Shown: positions 6,927 through 16,291 of the stretch, one piece after another | Layout of the letters: each line of letters opens with the position of its first letter | Numbering within the stretch: position 1 is the first letter of the stretch | Source: Vampirovibrio sp041737375 | Lineage (GTDB): Bacteria; Cyanobacteriota; Vampirovibrionia; Vampirovibrionales; Vampirovibrionaceae | Direction of reading: 5' to 3' | DNA length: 64,000 nucleotides | Assembly: GCF_041737375.1 (NCBI RefSeq) | Contig: NZ_JBGSRV010000008.1 | Span: 62,001 to 126,000, forward strand | The notes under the pieces: generated by a model | Told to the model about the DNA's origin: nothing | Databases searched by the model: none | The model's input: only the letters and a program-made list of their open reading frames with translations | Made by a program: the position numbers and the translations under genes

Positions 6927-9032
6927 TTGTTTAAATTATCTGGTTTTCAATTATTGATTTTAATTTTATTGACCCCGTTGCTGGGCGTGACTCCCGACCT
7001 TGCGGTGCAGGCCGAAGAAACCGGCGTGGTGCTGGCCGAAGTGGCTTTAGAACCTGCCGATTTTGAGGAGACGGCGGCCCCTGCCCTGTTCAACGAGGAA
7101 GAGTCAACCCCACCATCTGCCAGCAGTCCGCCTGCGAGCAACACCGCCACGGCTCCTTTAATGTTGCAAACCACCAAAATTGGCATCCCTTCCAATCAAA
7201 CGGGCACTGCCAGCACCGTGATTACCCGGCAACAAATCCAGCAAATGCAGCCGTTTTCCCTTACCGAAGTATTGCGAAAAGTGCCGGGTGTGGACATTGT
7301 GCAAAACGGGTATCTGGGCGGCACGTCCTCCATTTTTATTCGGGGCATGAATGCGGGCCATACGCTGGTATTGCTGAATGGAACCCGCCTAAACGATCCC
7401 ATTTCTCCCGATCGCACGTTCAGTTATCTGGATCAAATCAGCCCGGATTCGGTAGAGCGTATTGAGGTGTTGCGAGGCCCCCAAAGTACCTTGTACGGCT
7501 CAGATAGCATGGGTGGGGTGGTGAATATTATTACCCGCAAGGCAGAACCGGGTAAGCCCACTTTATACGCCAAAGTGACGGCTGGTTCTCAGGGTACCTT
7601 GCAAGAGGACATTGGCCTGGGTAGTCAATACCGGGACAAATTAAACTCTTTTCTACACATTACCCGGCAGGATGTACGGGGTATTTCCGCTGCCAGTAGC
7701 CGTTATGGTATGAATTCGTTTGGCACCGCCTACAACAACGCAGAGCGGGATGGCTACCACAACACTACCATTTCGGCTCGCACGGAATACACGCCCACTC
7801 AAAATTTATCGCTGGATGTGGCCACCTTTTTTAGCAAAGCCCGTTTTGATCTGGATAGCTTTGGCGGCTATATGGGGGATGACCCCAATTTTACCGGCTC
7901 CAATCGCACCTTTACCATCAACGGCGGCTCTCGGCTGAAGCTATGGGGTGATCGTTATGAGCAAATTACCCGGCTTGCTTTCAGCGATACCCGTCGGGAA
8001 AACTTTAATGAGCCAGATGCCCTGGATTCCAGCAAAAGCCACGATCGCTACCGGGGCAAATTATTAAACTTTGATGTGCAAAATAACTTTTATTTGCATC
8101 GCACCAATACCCTCACTGCCGGATTGAACGTGCAGCACGAATGGGGCGATTCTTACTATCGGTCGCTCAGTATGTTTGGTCCTTTTAATTCAGAAGCCCA
8201 ATTGCGCTCGGCCACCAATACCGCCTTTTATGTGCAGGATCGCATCAGCTTATGGGATCGCTGGTTTACCACCGTGGGATACCGCATGGATCACCATAAC
8301 CGTTTTGGAAACCATCATAATTTCCGGGCGGATTCCATTTATACCGTAAAGCGTACCGGAACCAGCTTTAAAGGCAGTTTTGGCACGGGTTTTAAGGCCC
8401 CTACGTTATCCCAGTTGTATGGCACCTTTGGGGCCAACCCCAATTTGCGCCCGGAAACCAGCACCGGTTGGGATGCGGGCATTGAGCAACCTTTAATGGA
8501 TAACAAAGTGCAGGTGGGTGCCACGGTGTTTCAAAATCAGGTGCGTAACCTGATTGATTTTCGCAGCCAAGGCTTTGCCACTTTTTACACCAACGTGGAG
8601 CAGGCCCGCATGCAGGGGATAGAGGCCTACATCGCCAGCCAGCCCTTTCGGTGTTTACAAATTCGCTCCAGTTATACCTATACGGATACCAAGGATCTGG
8701 GACCCAGCACCACTCAGGGCGATCCGTTGCTGCGTCGTCCCAGAAACAAAGCCTCGATGAATATTAACTACCAACCCATCAAGCGGCTGAATGTCAATCT
8801 GGATATTACCCATACCGGTCAGCGCAGCGATTTGGACTTTTTTACGTTTCCATCGCAAGAAGTTAAACTGAAGGCGTTTACCTTGGTCAATCTGGCGGTT
8901 ACATTGGCATTAACTGATCATGTCAGCCTTTACGGTCGTGTGGTTAATTTTCTGGATACCCCCTATGAAACGGTTAAAGGTTACGGCAATCCCCGAATTT
9001 CCGCTTACGGCGGCTTGAAAATGGCCTTGTAG
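6927..9032 (+). CDS. btuB: TonB-dependent cobalamin receptor, BtuB-like
   Basis: A 701-residue outer-membrane receptor. A signal peptide covers about residues 1-30, then a Pro/Ala/Ser-rich linker. The plug domain at about residues 90-205 carries typical motifs (LTEVLRKVPGVDIVQNG, FIRGMNAGHTLVLLNGTRLND, IEVLRGPQSTLYGSDSMGGV). The rest is a 22-strand-type barrel rich in alternating aromatic/polar residues. The B12 riboswitch and adjacent BtuF/D/C-like genes point to cobalamin as substrate. The start is TTG with GGAAGGA about 10 bases upstream; the nearby ATG at 6916 is out of frame. The last residue is Leu instead of the usual aromatic. Confidence 0.88.
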   Translation: MFKLSGFQLLILILLTPLLGVTPDLAVQAEETGVVLAEVALEPADFEETAAPALFNEEESTPPSASSPPASNTATAPLMLQTTKIGIPSNQTGTASTVITRQQIQQMQPFSLTEVLRKVPGVDIVQNGYLGGTSSIFIRGMNAGHTLVLLNGTRLNDPISPDRTFSYLDQISPDSVERIEVLRGPQSTLYGSDSMGGVVNIITRKAEPGKPTLYAKVTAGSQGTLQEDIGLGSQYRDKLNSFLHITRQDVRGISAASSRYGMNSFGTAYNNAERDGYHNTTISARTEYTPTQNLSLDVATFFSKARFDLDSFGGYMGDDPNFTGSNRTFTINGGSRLKLWGDRYEQITRLAFSDTRRENFNEPDALDSSKSHDRYRGKLLNFDVQNNFYLHRTNTLTAGLNVQHEWGDSYYRSLSMFGPFNSEAQLRSATNTAFYVQDRISLWDRWFTTVGYRMDHHNRFGNHHNFRADSIYTVKRTGTSFKGSFGTGFKAPTLSQLYGTFGANPNLRPETSTGWDAGIEQPLMDNKVQVGATVFQNQVRNLIDFRSQGFATFYTNVEQARMQGIEAYIASQPFRCLQIRSSYTYTDTKDLGPSTTQGDPLLRRPRNKASMNINYQPIKRLNVNLDITHTGQRSDLDFFTFPSQEVKLKAFTLVNLAVTLALTDHVSLYGRVVNFLDTPYETVKGYGNPRISAYGGLKMAL

Positions 9033-9050
9033 GCTAGACTAGGAATCTCA

Positions 9051-10067
9051 ATGCATCAAACAGATCATCAGCAGGCAATCTTCACCCGCCAGCCCTGGGC
9101 TGGATGGTTTTGCCTGCTGACGCTGTTGGTGCTGTGCCTGATCGGGTTTTCTGGCTGCGGAAAGTCCGCCCTGAAAAGCGCCCGGTCAGATACGTCGTGT
9201 GAGCGGGTGGTTTCATTGTCTCCCAGCATTACCGAGGTTTTATACGCCCTTGACCTGGGGCCTCAGATAGCGGGCGTGACCCGGTATTGCAAATACCCTC
9301 CGGCGGCTGTCCAAAAGCCCAAAGTGGGAGGCTATGTCGACCCGGATTCTGAGGCCTTGCTGCGGCTGCGCCCTGATTTGGTGGCGCTTCGGGAAGAGCA
9401 AACCCAATTGGTGGGGCAGCTAAAAGGGTTAGGGTTCCGGTTGCTGACGGTGGATCATCGCAATACCGCTGGCATTCTGAAGTCTCTGGATCAAGTGGGC
9501 CTTGCTTGCCACCGAGTGCCGCAAGCAAGGGCCTTGCGGCAATCTCTGGAAAGAGACATTGAAGCGGTACGCCGCCGGTTGGCGGCCACTTCAAAGCGGC
9601 CTTCTGTATTGGTGGTGATTGATCGGGATGTGCATGCCGCCAAAGTGCATTGGGCCTTTGTGGCGGGGCAAGATGGTTTTTATGACTGGCTGATTCATAG
9701 CGCGGGCGGTAAAAATGCGCTTCCCGCTGGTAAAAAAGGGTTTTTACAAATTTCCCCGGAAGGCATTTTACGCATGAACCCGGATGTGATTATTGAAACC
9801 ACCGCCTCCATTGGCCCCGGCTTCGGCACTCTGTCTCAAGTGTCTCAGGTCTCTCAGGCAGAAAAAAATAAGGCTGCTGAAGCCCAATGGGCCAGTTTGT
9901 CCGAGGTATCAGCGGTAAAAAATCACCGGGTTTATCATTTTAATCAGGACTATATGGTCATTCCCGGCCCTCGCTTTCCCAAAGTGCTGAGACAATTTGC
10001 CCAAGCCATTCATCCTGAACTAGACTGGAATCATGAACCCACCCGCTCCCCCGTTGCTCAGCCTTAA
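9051..10067 (+). CDS. btuF: periplasmic cobalamin-binding lipoprotein, BtuF-like
   Basis: A 338-residue class III solute-binding protein. The signal ends in FSGC, a lipobox placing the lipid-modified Cys near residue 35. The domain starts with the typical RVVSLSPSITEVLYALDLG, followed by GVTRYCKYP and later VGGYVDPDSEALLRLRPDLV. It should capture B12 for the inner-membrane transporter. A 9-base in-frame triplication (TCTCARGTS-like, residues SQVSQVSQ, about 9835-9858) is inserted in the C-terminal lobe, probably on a surface loop. The gene overlaps the ATPase gene by 35 bases. Confidence 0.85.
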   Translation: MHQTDHQQAIFTRQPWAGWFCLLTLLVLCLIGFSGCGKSALKSARSDTSCERVVSLSPSITEVLYALDLGPQIAGVTRYCKYPPAAVQKPKVGGYVDPDSEALLRLRPDLVALREEQTQLVGQLKGLGFRLLTVDHRNTAGILKSLDQVGLACHRVPQARALRQSLERDIEAVRRRLAATSKRPSVLVVIDRDVHAAKVHWAFVAGQDGFYDWLIHSAGGKNALPAGKKGFLQISPEGILRMNPDVIIETTASIGPGFGTLSQVSQVSQAEKNKAAEAQWASLSEVSAVKNHRVYHFNQDYMVIPGPRFPKVLRQFAQAIHPELDWNHEPTRSPVAQP

Positions 10068-10866
10068 AAATGTAAGCGTTCGTTTTAACCAAACGGATAT
10101 TTTGCGCTCGGTTTCATTCACCCTGAACCGGGGTGAATTTTTGGCGATAGTAGGCCCCAACGGGGCCGGAAAAACCACTTTGATTAAAACCATTTTGGGC
10201 CTGAATCCTGATTACTCCGGCACCATGGCGCTAGATGGCAAGCCACTGGCCAGCTTTAAGCCCAGGGAAAAAGCCCGTTATCTGGCCTATGTGCCTCAAG
10301 TTCAGGTTCTGGGTGAATTTCACCGGGTTCGAGACTTTGTGCTGATGGGCCGGTACCCGTACTTAAGCGCCATTCGCCCCCCTCTGCCTGAAGATGAGGC
10401 GGTGGTGGATGAGGCCCTTGAGCGAACCGGCACACAGGAGTTGTCCAATCGTCTGGTAGCGTCTCTCAGCGGGGGAGAGCGGCAAAAAGTAATGATTGCC
10501 GCCGCTTTGGCCCAGCAACCGGAAGTGTTGATTCTGGATGAACCCGCCACCTTTCTGGATCCTAAAAATCAGCTGGAAATACAAGGGTTGTTACGCCGTA
10601 TCAATCGCACTCAGGGGGTTACCATCATTTCCATTACCCATGATATGAACAGCGCCTTGCATGACGCCACCCGTGTGCTGGGCCTGAAGGCGGGCCAAGT
10701 GCAGCTGGATGGCCCGCCCGAGGCGGTGTTGACCCCGCAGCAACTATGGGCGTTGTTTGATGCCCCTTTTCTTTCACTGGTGGTGGAGGGAAGCGCCCAG
10801 CCTTGGCTGGTGCCGGATGTCAGGTTGCACACCGCCCTCAAACAGGCGGAGGATGCTGGCCCATGA
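10033..10866 (+). CDS. btuD: cobalamin ABC transporter ATPase, BtuD-like
   Basis: A 277-residue ATP-binding subunit of the FecE/BtuD type. Walker A is GPNGAGKTT (about residues 38-46), the Q-loop is YVPQVQ, the signature is LSGGERQK, Walker B is VLILDEPATFLDP, and the switch histidine is in SITHD. It should power B12 uptake with the FecCD-type permease encoded next. Its start lies within the 3' end of btuF and its stop overlaps the btuC start as ATGA, so the three genes are translationally coupled. Confidence 0.92.
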   Translation: MNPPAPPLLSLKNVSVRFNQTDILRSVSFTLNRGEFLAIVGPNGAGKTTLIKTILGLNPDYSGTMALDGKPLASFKPREKARYLAYVPQVQVLGEFHRVRDFVLMGRYPYLSAIRPPLPEDEAVVDEALERTGTQELSNRLVASLSGGERQKVMIAAALAQQPEVLILDEPATFLDPKNQLEIQGLLRRINRTQGVTIISITHDMNSALHDATRVLGLKAGQVQLDGPPEAVLTPQQLWALFDAPFLSLVVEGSAQPWLVPDVRLHTALKQAEDAGP

Positions 10867-11840
10867 CGCCTGCCAAGCCCTGGGTATCTATTGCCTTGCT
10901 AAGTGTTTTTGCGGCTTTGGTGCTATTGCTGGCCCCCTGCGTGGGCATGCAGTGGATTTGGCCATGGCTGGACCCTTGGGGCTCGCTGGATGCGGGCATT
11001 CTCTGGGAAATCAGAGTACCCCGAGTGCTGGCCTCCTTTTTAACCGGGGCAGGTTTGGCGGTGTGCGGCATGGTGTTTCAGGCGCTGTTCCGCAGCCCTT
11101 TGGCCTCTCCGTTTACCTTTGGGGTGGCCAGTGGGGCTTCCTTTGGCAGTGTGCTGGCGATTATTCTGGGGGAATTTCTGCCGTTTTATGGCGCTTCGGG
11201 TTTGTTTGCCCTGTTGGGGGCTGCGTTTACGGTTGTATTGGTGTATCGACTGGCCACGTGGGGGCGGCATTTTTCCATCAGTACTTTGTTATTGGCGGGG
11301 GTGGCCATTAACTACTTTTTTGGCAGCGCGGTTACTTTTATTCAGTATTTAAGTGACTTTACCAATGTGTTTCGTATTTTGCATTCCTTAATGGGTGGTT
11401 TTGAAGGGGTGGGCATGGATGCCCTGTGGCAACTCATTCCCTTTGTGATTCCCGGTATGATTTTGATTGCCTGCTTGCCCTATGAGCTGAACCTGTTGTC
11501 TATGGGGGATGACATTGCGGCCAGCCGGGGGGTTCACCTGAACCGCACCCGCAAGCTTTTGTTTTTTGGCACTTCCGTTACGGTGGGTGGCATTGTGGCC
11601 GTTTGTGGGCCGATTGGCTTTGTGGGCTTGATGGCTCCCCATATTGGCCGCTTAATGGTGGGTAACGATCATCGTTATTTAATGATTGTTTCGGCCTTAC
11701 TGGGGGGCAGCCTGTTGACGCTGTGCGACACCCTTTCCCGCACCGTGATTGCCCCGGCTGAAATCCCGGTGGGGGTGGTGACTTCCTTGCTGGGCTGTCC
11801 GTTTTTTGTGTGGCTACTATTGCGGCAAAAGCGGCCATGA
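10863..11840 (+). CDS. btuC: cobalamin ABC transporter permease, BtuC-like (FecCD family)
   Basis: A 325-residue polytopic protein of the FecCD family with about ten membrane helices. Hallmarks are the WEIRVPRVLASFLTGAGLAV entry motif, QALFRSPLASPFTFGVASGA, and the coupling region GPIGFVGLMAPHIGRLMVGNDHR. I placed the start at ATG 10863 (ATGA overlap with btuD, GGAGG 10 bases upstream) instead of the longer frame from 10803, whose first residues are not membrane-like and lie inside btuD. It completes the btuBFDC operon. Confidence 0.92.
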   Translation: MTPAKPWVSIALLSVFAALVLLLAPCVGMQWIWPWLDPWGSLDAGILWEIRVPRVLASFLTGAGLAVCGMVFQALFRSPLASPFTFGVASGASFGSVLAIILGEFLPFYGASGLFALLGAAFTVVLVYRLATWGRHFSISTLLLAGVAINYFFGSAVTFIQYLSDFTNVFRILHSLMGGFEGVGMDALWQLIPFVIPGMILIACLPYELNLLSMGDDIAASRGVHLNRTRKLLFFGTSVTVGGIVAVCGPIGFVGLMAPHIGRLMVGNDHRYLMIVSALLGGSLLTLCDTLSRTVIAPAEIPVGVVTSLLGCPFFVWLLLRQKRP

Positions 11841-11894
11841 TTTCGAGATCGTCGGTTTGCGAGCTGCTGGAACCAGAATAGGGAGAATCATTTT

Positions 11895-11931
11895 CCCGCT
11901 TCAGCCTCCCGCTTCAGCCTCCCGCTTCAGC
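11895..11931. repeat. 13-bp direct tandem repeat, nearly 3 copies
   Basis: The unit CCCGCTTCAGCCT occurs at 11895 and 11908, and as an 11-base partial copy at 11921. It lies 55 bases after btuC. The rest of the 270-bp gap up to 12110 is AT-rich with no clear promoter or hairpin. Confidence 0.8.
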
Positions 11932-12110
11932 TTTCAGGCCTGATGCTACCTGGTGAATGAGCCGAGGTGTTTACTTTCTACTTTTGTTGTAGTAGTTTTG
12001 CATGCTAATGTCTGACGCCTTAAATTTTAAAGCTATAAAAAACAACTTTTAAATCCCGGTTTCGTATTTTGGTATTAGTCCGTGTATCAATTAGCGCAAG
12101 GTTTTTTTGA

Positions 12111-13121
12111 ATGCCCACCCTTTTTCCTGCCCGTCAATCCTCTGTGTCCCATTCCGCAGTCAATCCCGCCAAAAGGGTCACGCGCTTCACGAACACCGCT
12201 AATGCAGGGTTCCCTTTGGACCGGTTTAATCTATCGGAAGACAAACTCCATTTTAGCGGGAGTGATTCTAAACGACGCTTAGAGGAGCCCCTAGACACCC
12301 ATTCAGGGCAAGCGAATCAGGATTCATTAACTCTGCCGGGTTTGTCGCCAATGCTTCTCCCGATGGAGGCACTCGATTTTATGGATGGTTTGTTGCCCGA
12401 TAATTTTTTGTTGCCGGACGACTTCTACTCATCCCAGGGCGCTCTGGCAGAGGAAGCCGAAATGGGTTTATTGGATTTTGATACGAGTACGCCCGACTTT
12501 TCCTACGATTTGTTAAAAGCCGAAAATCCTGCTTTAGCCAAAGAATTAGACACCGTACGCAACTTTACCAAAAAGTGCATAATCGCTGATTTATATATGT
12601 TGTCAGCCCCTCATAAGCGGGAGTCCTGGGATGCCATGAAACAGGAGAACCCGGAGCGGTTTACTCAGCAGATTCAGCAACTGTTTGAGCGGGTGAATCG
12701 GGAAAGTGGGCCCTCCAGCGTACTGGATGCGGAAGAATGGCGCTCGTATCTTGTCGCTCAAAGGAGTGTTGTCGATTTAAATGATTCATTTGGCAGGTTA
12801 ATAACCACGGAGCACGAGGCCAAACAGCGCCGGGCCCAGGCTGCATTGGAAAGCCTGAATCAAAGGCACCCTTTTATAGCAAATACTCTAAACCAGTTAC
12901 ACAATAAGACAATCCGCTGCATTGCCAGTTATGATGCAGATAGCACGAACGCTTGCTGTAATTTTGAAAGGTTGAGCGGAATAGATCCAAAGTTTTATAG
13001 CCCGACTCAGCAGGCATCCATGCATAAGTTTCGAACCAAACTGCAAGCGTTTGTGGTTCACAAAAATAATATTCACCCTCCCTCAGAATCTTTTGACAGT
13101 GCCCTTTGGGGAAACCGTTGA
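12111..13121 (+). CDS. uncharacterised 336-residue protein
   Basis: I do not recognise this protein. There is no signal peptide or membrane segment. The first 60 residues are Ser/Arg/Pro-rich and probably disordered, with the short motif PLDRFNLSEDKLHFSG. Residues 75-115 are acidic, with repeated LLPDN/LLPDD turns. Residues 130-320 are predicted helical (for example KKCIIADLYMLSAPHKRESW and RRAQAALESLNQRHPF). It looks soluble and helical. It stands alone between the btu operon and the tRNA. AAGG lies about 11 bases before the ATG. Confidence 0.65.
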   Translation: MPTLFPARQSSVSHSAVNPAKRVTRFTNTANAGFPLDRFNLSEDKLHFSGSDSKRRLEEPLDTHSGQANQDSLTLPGLSPMLLPMEALDFMDGLLPDNFLLPDDFYSSQGALAEEAEMGLLDFDTSTPDFSYDLLKAENPALAKELDTVRNFTKKCIIADLYMLSAPHKRESWDAMKQENPERFTQQIQQLFERVNRESGPSSVLDAEEWRSYLVAQRSVVDLNDSFGRLITTEHEAKQRRAQAALESLNQRHPFIANTLNQLHNKTIRCIASYDADSTNACCNFERLSGIDPKFYSPTQQASMHKFRTKLQAFVVHKNNIHPPSESFDSALWGNR

Positions 13122-13228
13122 GTTAAATGGAAATGGGCTTTCGGGTGCGTGAGTAGAGGGCTTATTTTTGAATGAGTCACATCGTTTTGTGTGGAAGTCA
13201 CTGAATGATTCTGAAGTTAGAAAGCCAT

Positions 13229-13261
13229 AAAAAAAACCGCCGATTTGAAGGGCGGTTTTTT
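13229..13261. terminator. bidirectional intrinsic terminator
   Basis: AAAAAACCGCC and GGCGGTTTTTT flank a GATTTGAAG loop. The T-run on one strand serves the upstream plus-strand gene; the A-run gives a U-tail for the tRNA transcribed on the minus strand. Confidence 0.8.
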
Positions 13262-13263
13262 AT

Positions 13264-13343
<80 letters not shown>

Positions 13344-13497
13344 GCAGAGATGATGAATGTCCTGCTTCAGTGCTGAACACCTTTATAGAATGCCTTAAAG
13401 AAAGGCGCATTGCAAGTGTCTATTTTTAAAAGCGCCCAAATGGCTTGGCCCCTCGCCGGTTTGGATACCGAGTGATACAATCGGGCAGGAACTAAAA

Positions 13498-14898
13498 ATG
13501 TTGGAGAAGCCCTTGTCCATGCCCATGCTGAATTTACTGTACTTTCCGGCCACCCTGGTTCTGGGCTTTTTGCTGGGCTGGCTTTACAGGAAAGTACAGG
13601 GGGCAGGGCAGCTTGGCGCCTTACAAGCGATCCAGTCTCAGCAGGAGGTCGAAAACCGCTTTTTGAAAGAGCAGGTGGAAGGGCTGAGATCGACGGAAGA
13701 TTTGCTTCGGATGGAGCTGAACGAGGTGAGCCTTTCCAATGTTCGGCTGGAAACCCTGCTGGATGAAACCCAAAAGCAGACGGATCAGCAGCAAAGCCAG
13801 TTTGAGGCTTTAAGTCAAAAAACACTCAAGGCGCTGAAGGAAGAACTGGAAGAAAAGTCTAACCGGGAGTACCAGCAAAAGCAGGCCTTGCTGGATGAGC
13901 GCCTGACCCATTTGCTGAAACCCCTGCGAGAAGTGATTGACCAGAACGAGCAAAAAGTTCGGGATATTGAAAAGCAGCATATTGAGGATACCACCTCTCT
14001 GAAAACCCACATTGAGTTGATTGTGGCGGAAACCGGAAAGTTGGTGGGGGTAAAAAACAAGCTGGCCGAAGCCCTGAGCAACAGCAAGGGCCGGGGGGAC
14101 TGGGGCGAGATGGAATTGATCCGCCTGCTGGAGCATTCCGGGCTGATGGCGGGTATCCATTACGAGGCCCAGAAGGTTCAGGACGGCTTGCGCCCGGATA
14201 TTACCATTAAATTGTCCAATCAGCGTGTTTTATACGTGGATGCCAAAACCATTTTTGTGAACCTGGAGCGTTTGTTAAACGCCGAGGATTCCGATGAGGA
14301 AAACAGCGAGCGCAAAAAGCATGCCGCCGCTCTGGAGAAAGAAATCCTCTCGCTGAGTTTGAAGTCCTATGAGAGCCGATGTAAAGACAGCATTGATTTT
14401 GTGGTGTTGTATGTGCCGCGTGAATCCATGTTGCGGGCCGCTCTGGAGGAGCGTCCCGGTTTGATGGAGCAGGCTTTTCAACGCCGGGTGATACTGGCCA
14501 GTCCACTGGTGCTGATGTCCATTCTCAAAACGGTGGCTTATGGCTGGGATCAAGCCCAGCTTTCTCAAAAAGCCCAGGAAATTCATTTGTTAGGCCGGGA
14601 TTTGCACAAGAGAGCCGCCACCTTTATGGAGCGCTTTGTGAAGGTGGGCGATCGGCTGGAGGCTTTGAGCAGTCAGTTTGAAGAGGCCCGGGTGTCCCTG
14701 ACGGGCCGCCAGGGCATGATGCCCCAGTTGCGCAAGTTTGAAGAGTATGGCTGTAAATCTGAAAAAATGCTGCCCCCAGGGCTGGGTTTGGGGGATGCGG
14801 ACGGTGATGACTTGACTGGGGTTTTGCTGGAAACCGGTACTGTTCCTTCCCGCATTCTGTCTGATACGGGCCTTTCCGCCAAAAAAGCTGAAAAATAG
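13498..14898 (+). CDS. rmuC: RmuC-family DNA recombination protein
   Basis: A 466-residue RmuC homologue. One N-terminal membrane helix (about residues 10-27) is followed by a long coiled coil to about residue 185. The PD-(D/E)XK-like RmuC domain covers about residues 195-400. Landmarks are RGDWGEMELIRLLE, RPDITIKL, VLYVDAKTIF, the CKDSIDFVVLYVPRESML stretch and LVLMSILKTVAYGW. E. coli RmuC limits recombination at inverted repeats; the enzymatic activity is not settled. It is monocistronic with a terminator just after. Confidence 0.92.
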   Translation: MLEKPLSMPMLNLLYFPATLVLGFLLGWLYRKVQGAGQLGALQAIQSQQEVENRFLKEQVEGLRSTEDLLRMELNEVSLSNVRLETLLDETQKQTDQQQSQFEALSQKTLKALKEELEEKSNREYQQKQALLDERLTHLLKPLREVIDQNEQKVRDIEKQHIEDTTSLKTHIELIVAETGKLVGVKNKLAEALSNSKGRGDWGEMELIRLLEHSGLMAGIHYEAQKVQDGLRPDITIKLSNQRVLYVDAKTIFVNLERLLNAEDSDEENSERKKHAAALEKEILSLSLKSYESRCKDSIDFVVLYVPRESMLRAALEERPGLMEQAFQRRVILASPLVLMSILKTVAYGWDQAQLSQKAQEIHLLGRDLHKRAATFMERFVKVGDRLEALSSQFEEARVSLTGRQGMMPQLRKFEEYGCKSEKMLPPGLGLGDADGDDLTGVLLETGTVPSRILSDTGLSAKKAEK

Positions 14899-14906
14899 CG
14901 CATCGA

Positions 14907-14936
14907 AAACGCCAAAAAGCTGGGGCGTATTTTTTA
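14907..14936 (+). terminator. intrinsic terminator after rmuC
   Basis: ACGCC and GGCGT pair around AAAAAGCTGG, followed by ATTTTTTAA. The stem is short but the U-run is good. Confidence 0.6.
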
Positions 14937-15137
14937 ATCTCCTTCTAATTAATGAATTTGGGCGGGGTGCTTCTCCCTGAGATACATAAGTCTATTAAAA
15001 TAAAAGAAAACGTGAACGCTTGGGTTGGCCCAAAAACCACCTTCGTTTATTTTTTAATAAAAAACTTAAAGTCGGCTCTGGATTGGTCGATACCTGTAAA
15101 AACAGAGTCATGATGTACTTGAGCTTGAAGATCGCCC

Positions 15138-16247
15138 GTGTATCATAAAGTTAAAAATACCCTGCTAGCTATTATTTATGTGATCCTTTGGTGTCGCTAC
15201 TTTGTGGCGCTGTGGGATCCTCTGGCGGGAAATCTGGATGTTTCCCAGGGCATGGCCCCTTACCGGGACTGGCGCTTTTTGATTGATGGCATTTATGGCA
15301 TCAGCGCCTACTTAATGTGGCCAGTTAATACCCTGTATTATGATCTTTTGGCCAACGTGGTGCCGCCTTCCGATTGGTTTCCGGGTTTTTACATGGCCAA
15401 TTTGCTCACTTTGCTGCAAGCCATGTCTGCCACCAACCCTCAGGCTCAGCAAATTCTGAACGCCCCTGCGGTGGCACAGGCCATGGTGGGGTATCTGGAT
15501 TATCTGGTATTGTTTGCGGCCCTGTTTTACTGGCTGTTGAGCCCTTTGCTGGATGTAACCCTGGATTTTTTAAAAAACGTGGTTTGGAACCTACTGATTG
15601 AAATGTCGTTTACCAAGCGCAAAGAGGGGCGTTATCAGGAGGCGCTGGAGAAACGGGCCGCCGATCTGGTCAAGTTGAACGTGGAGTTCAAAAACCTTTC
15701 CAAGGAAAATAACGTGCTGGCCCAGTCGGTCATTACCGATGAGTTGACCAGGGTTTATAACAAGCGATTTTTTATTGAGAAGATTACCTATGAATTCAAT
15801 CAGGCCAAAGCCAAAAAACAGGTGCTGGCGGTGGCCATGATTGATATTGATCACTTTAAAAAGCTGAACGACAATTACGGGCATTTAATGGGCGATAAAG
15901 TGCTGAAAGCCGTGGCTCAGGTCGCCAAGGGAAACACCCCCAACGATTGCTTCTGTTGTCGTTTTGGCGGTGAGGAGTTTTCCATTATTATGCCCGGTAA
16001 AACTGTGGAAGAGGCGATTCGTATTATTGCCAAAACGCACCAAAGTCTTCCGTTGCTTCGCTTTGAGGATGATAATCAGCTCAGAACCTCCGCCAGTTTT
16101 GGCATTTGCGTGGTTGATTTTAAAACACCAGAGGGTCAAGCGCTCAAATCGTTTGAAGACCTGCTGAAGCTGGCCGATGACGAGTTATACAAGGCCAAGC
16201 TGAATGGCAGAAACCGGATTGAGCACTGCTCCATATTGTTTGCCTGA
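15138..16247 (+). CDS. membrane GGDEF diguanylate cyclase
   Basis: A 369-residue protein. The N-terminal half has a first membrane helix at about residues 5-25 and more hydrophobic segments near 45-65 and 115-150. A coiled linker (QEALEKRAADLVKLNVEFKN) leads to the GGDEF domain at about residues 195-365. The active site is CRFGGEEFSIIMP, a functional GGEEF variant, with the upstream DELTRVYNKRFF and MIDIDHFKKLNDNYGHLMGD motifs. The RxxD inhibitory site before GGEEF is absent (PNDC there). It should make cyclic di-GMP without classical product feedback. The start is GTG with a weak GAAG ribosome site. Confidence 0.88.
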   Translation: MYHKVKNTLLAIIYVILWCRYFVALWDPLAGNLDVSQGMAPYRDWRFLIDGIYGISAYLMWPVNTLYYDLLANVVPPSDWFPGFYMANLLTLLQAMSATNPQAQQILNAPAVAQAMVGYLDYLVLFAALFYWLLSPLLDVTLDFLKNVVWNLLIEMSFTKRKEGRYQEALEKRAADLVKLNVEFKNLSKENNVLAQSVITDELTRVYNKRFFIEKITYEFNQAKAKKQVLAVAMIDIDHFKKLNDNYGHLMGDKVLKAVAQVAKGNTPNDCFCCRFGGEEFSIIMPGKTVEEAIRIIAKTHQSLPLLRFEDDNQLRTSASFGICVVDFKTPEGQALKSFEDLLKLADDELYKAKLNGRNRIEHCSILFA

Positions 16248-16268
16248 CTATCCTGTCTCGCGATAGTC
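16246..16268. repeat. inverted repeat between convergent genes
   Basis: GACTATC (16246-16252) and GATAGTC (16262-16268) can form a 7-bp stem with a 9-base loop, overlapping the GGDEF stop codon. No T-run follows, so it is only a weak terminator candidate. Confidence 0.35.
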
Positions 16269-16291
16269 AATCCTGCTGGCTGGGCTTTGAT

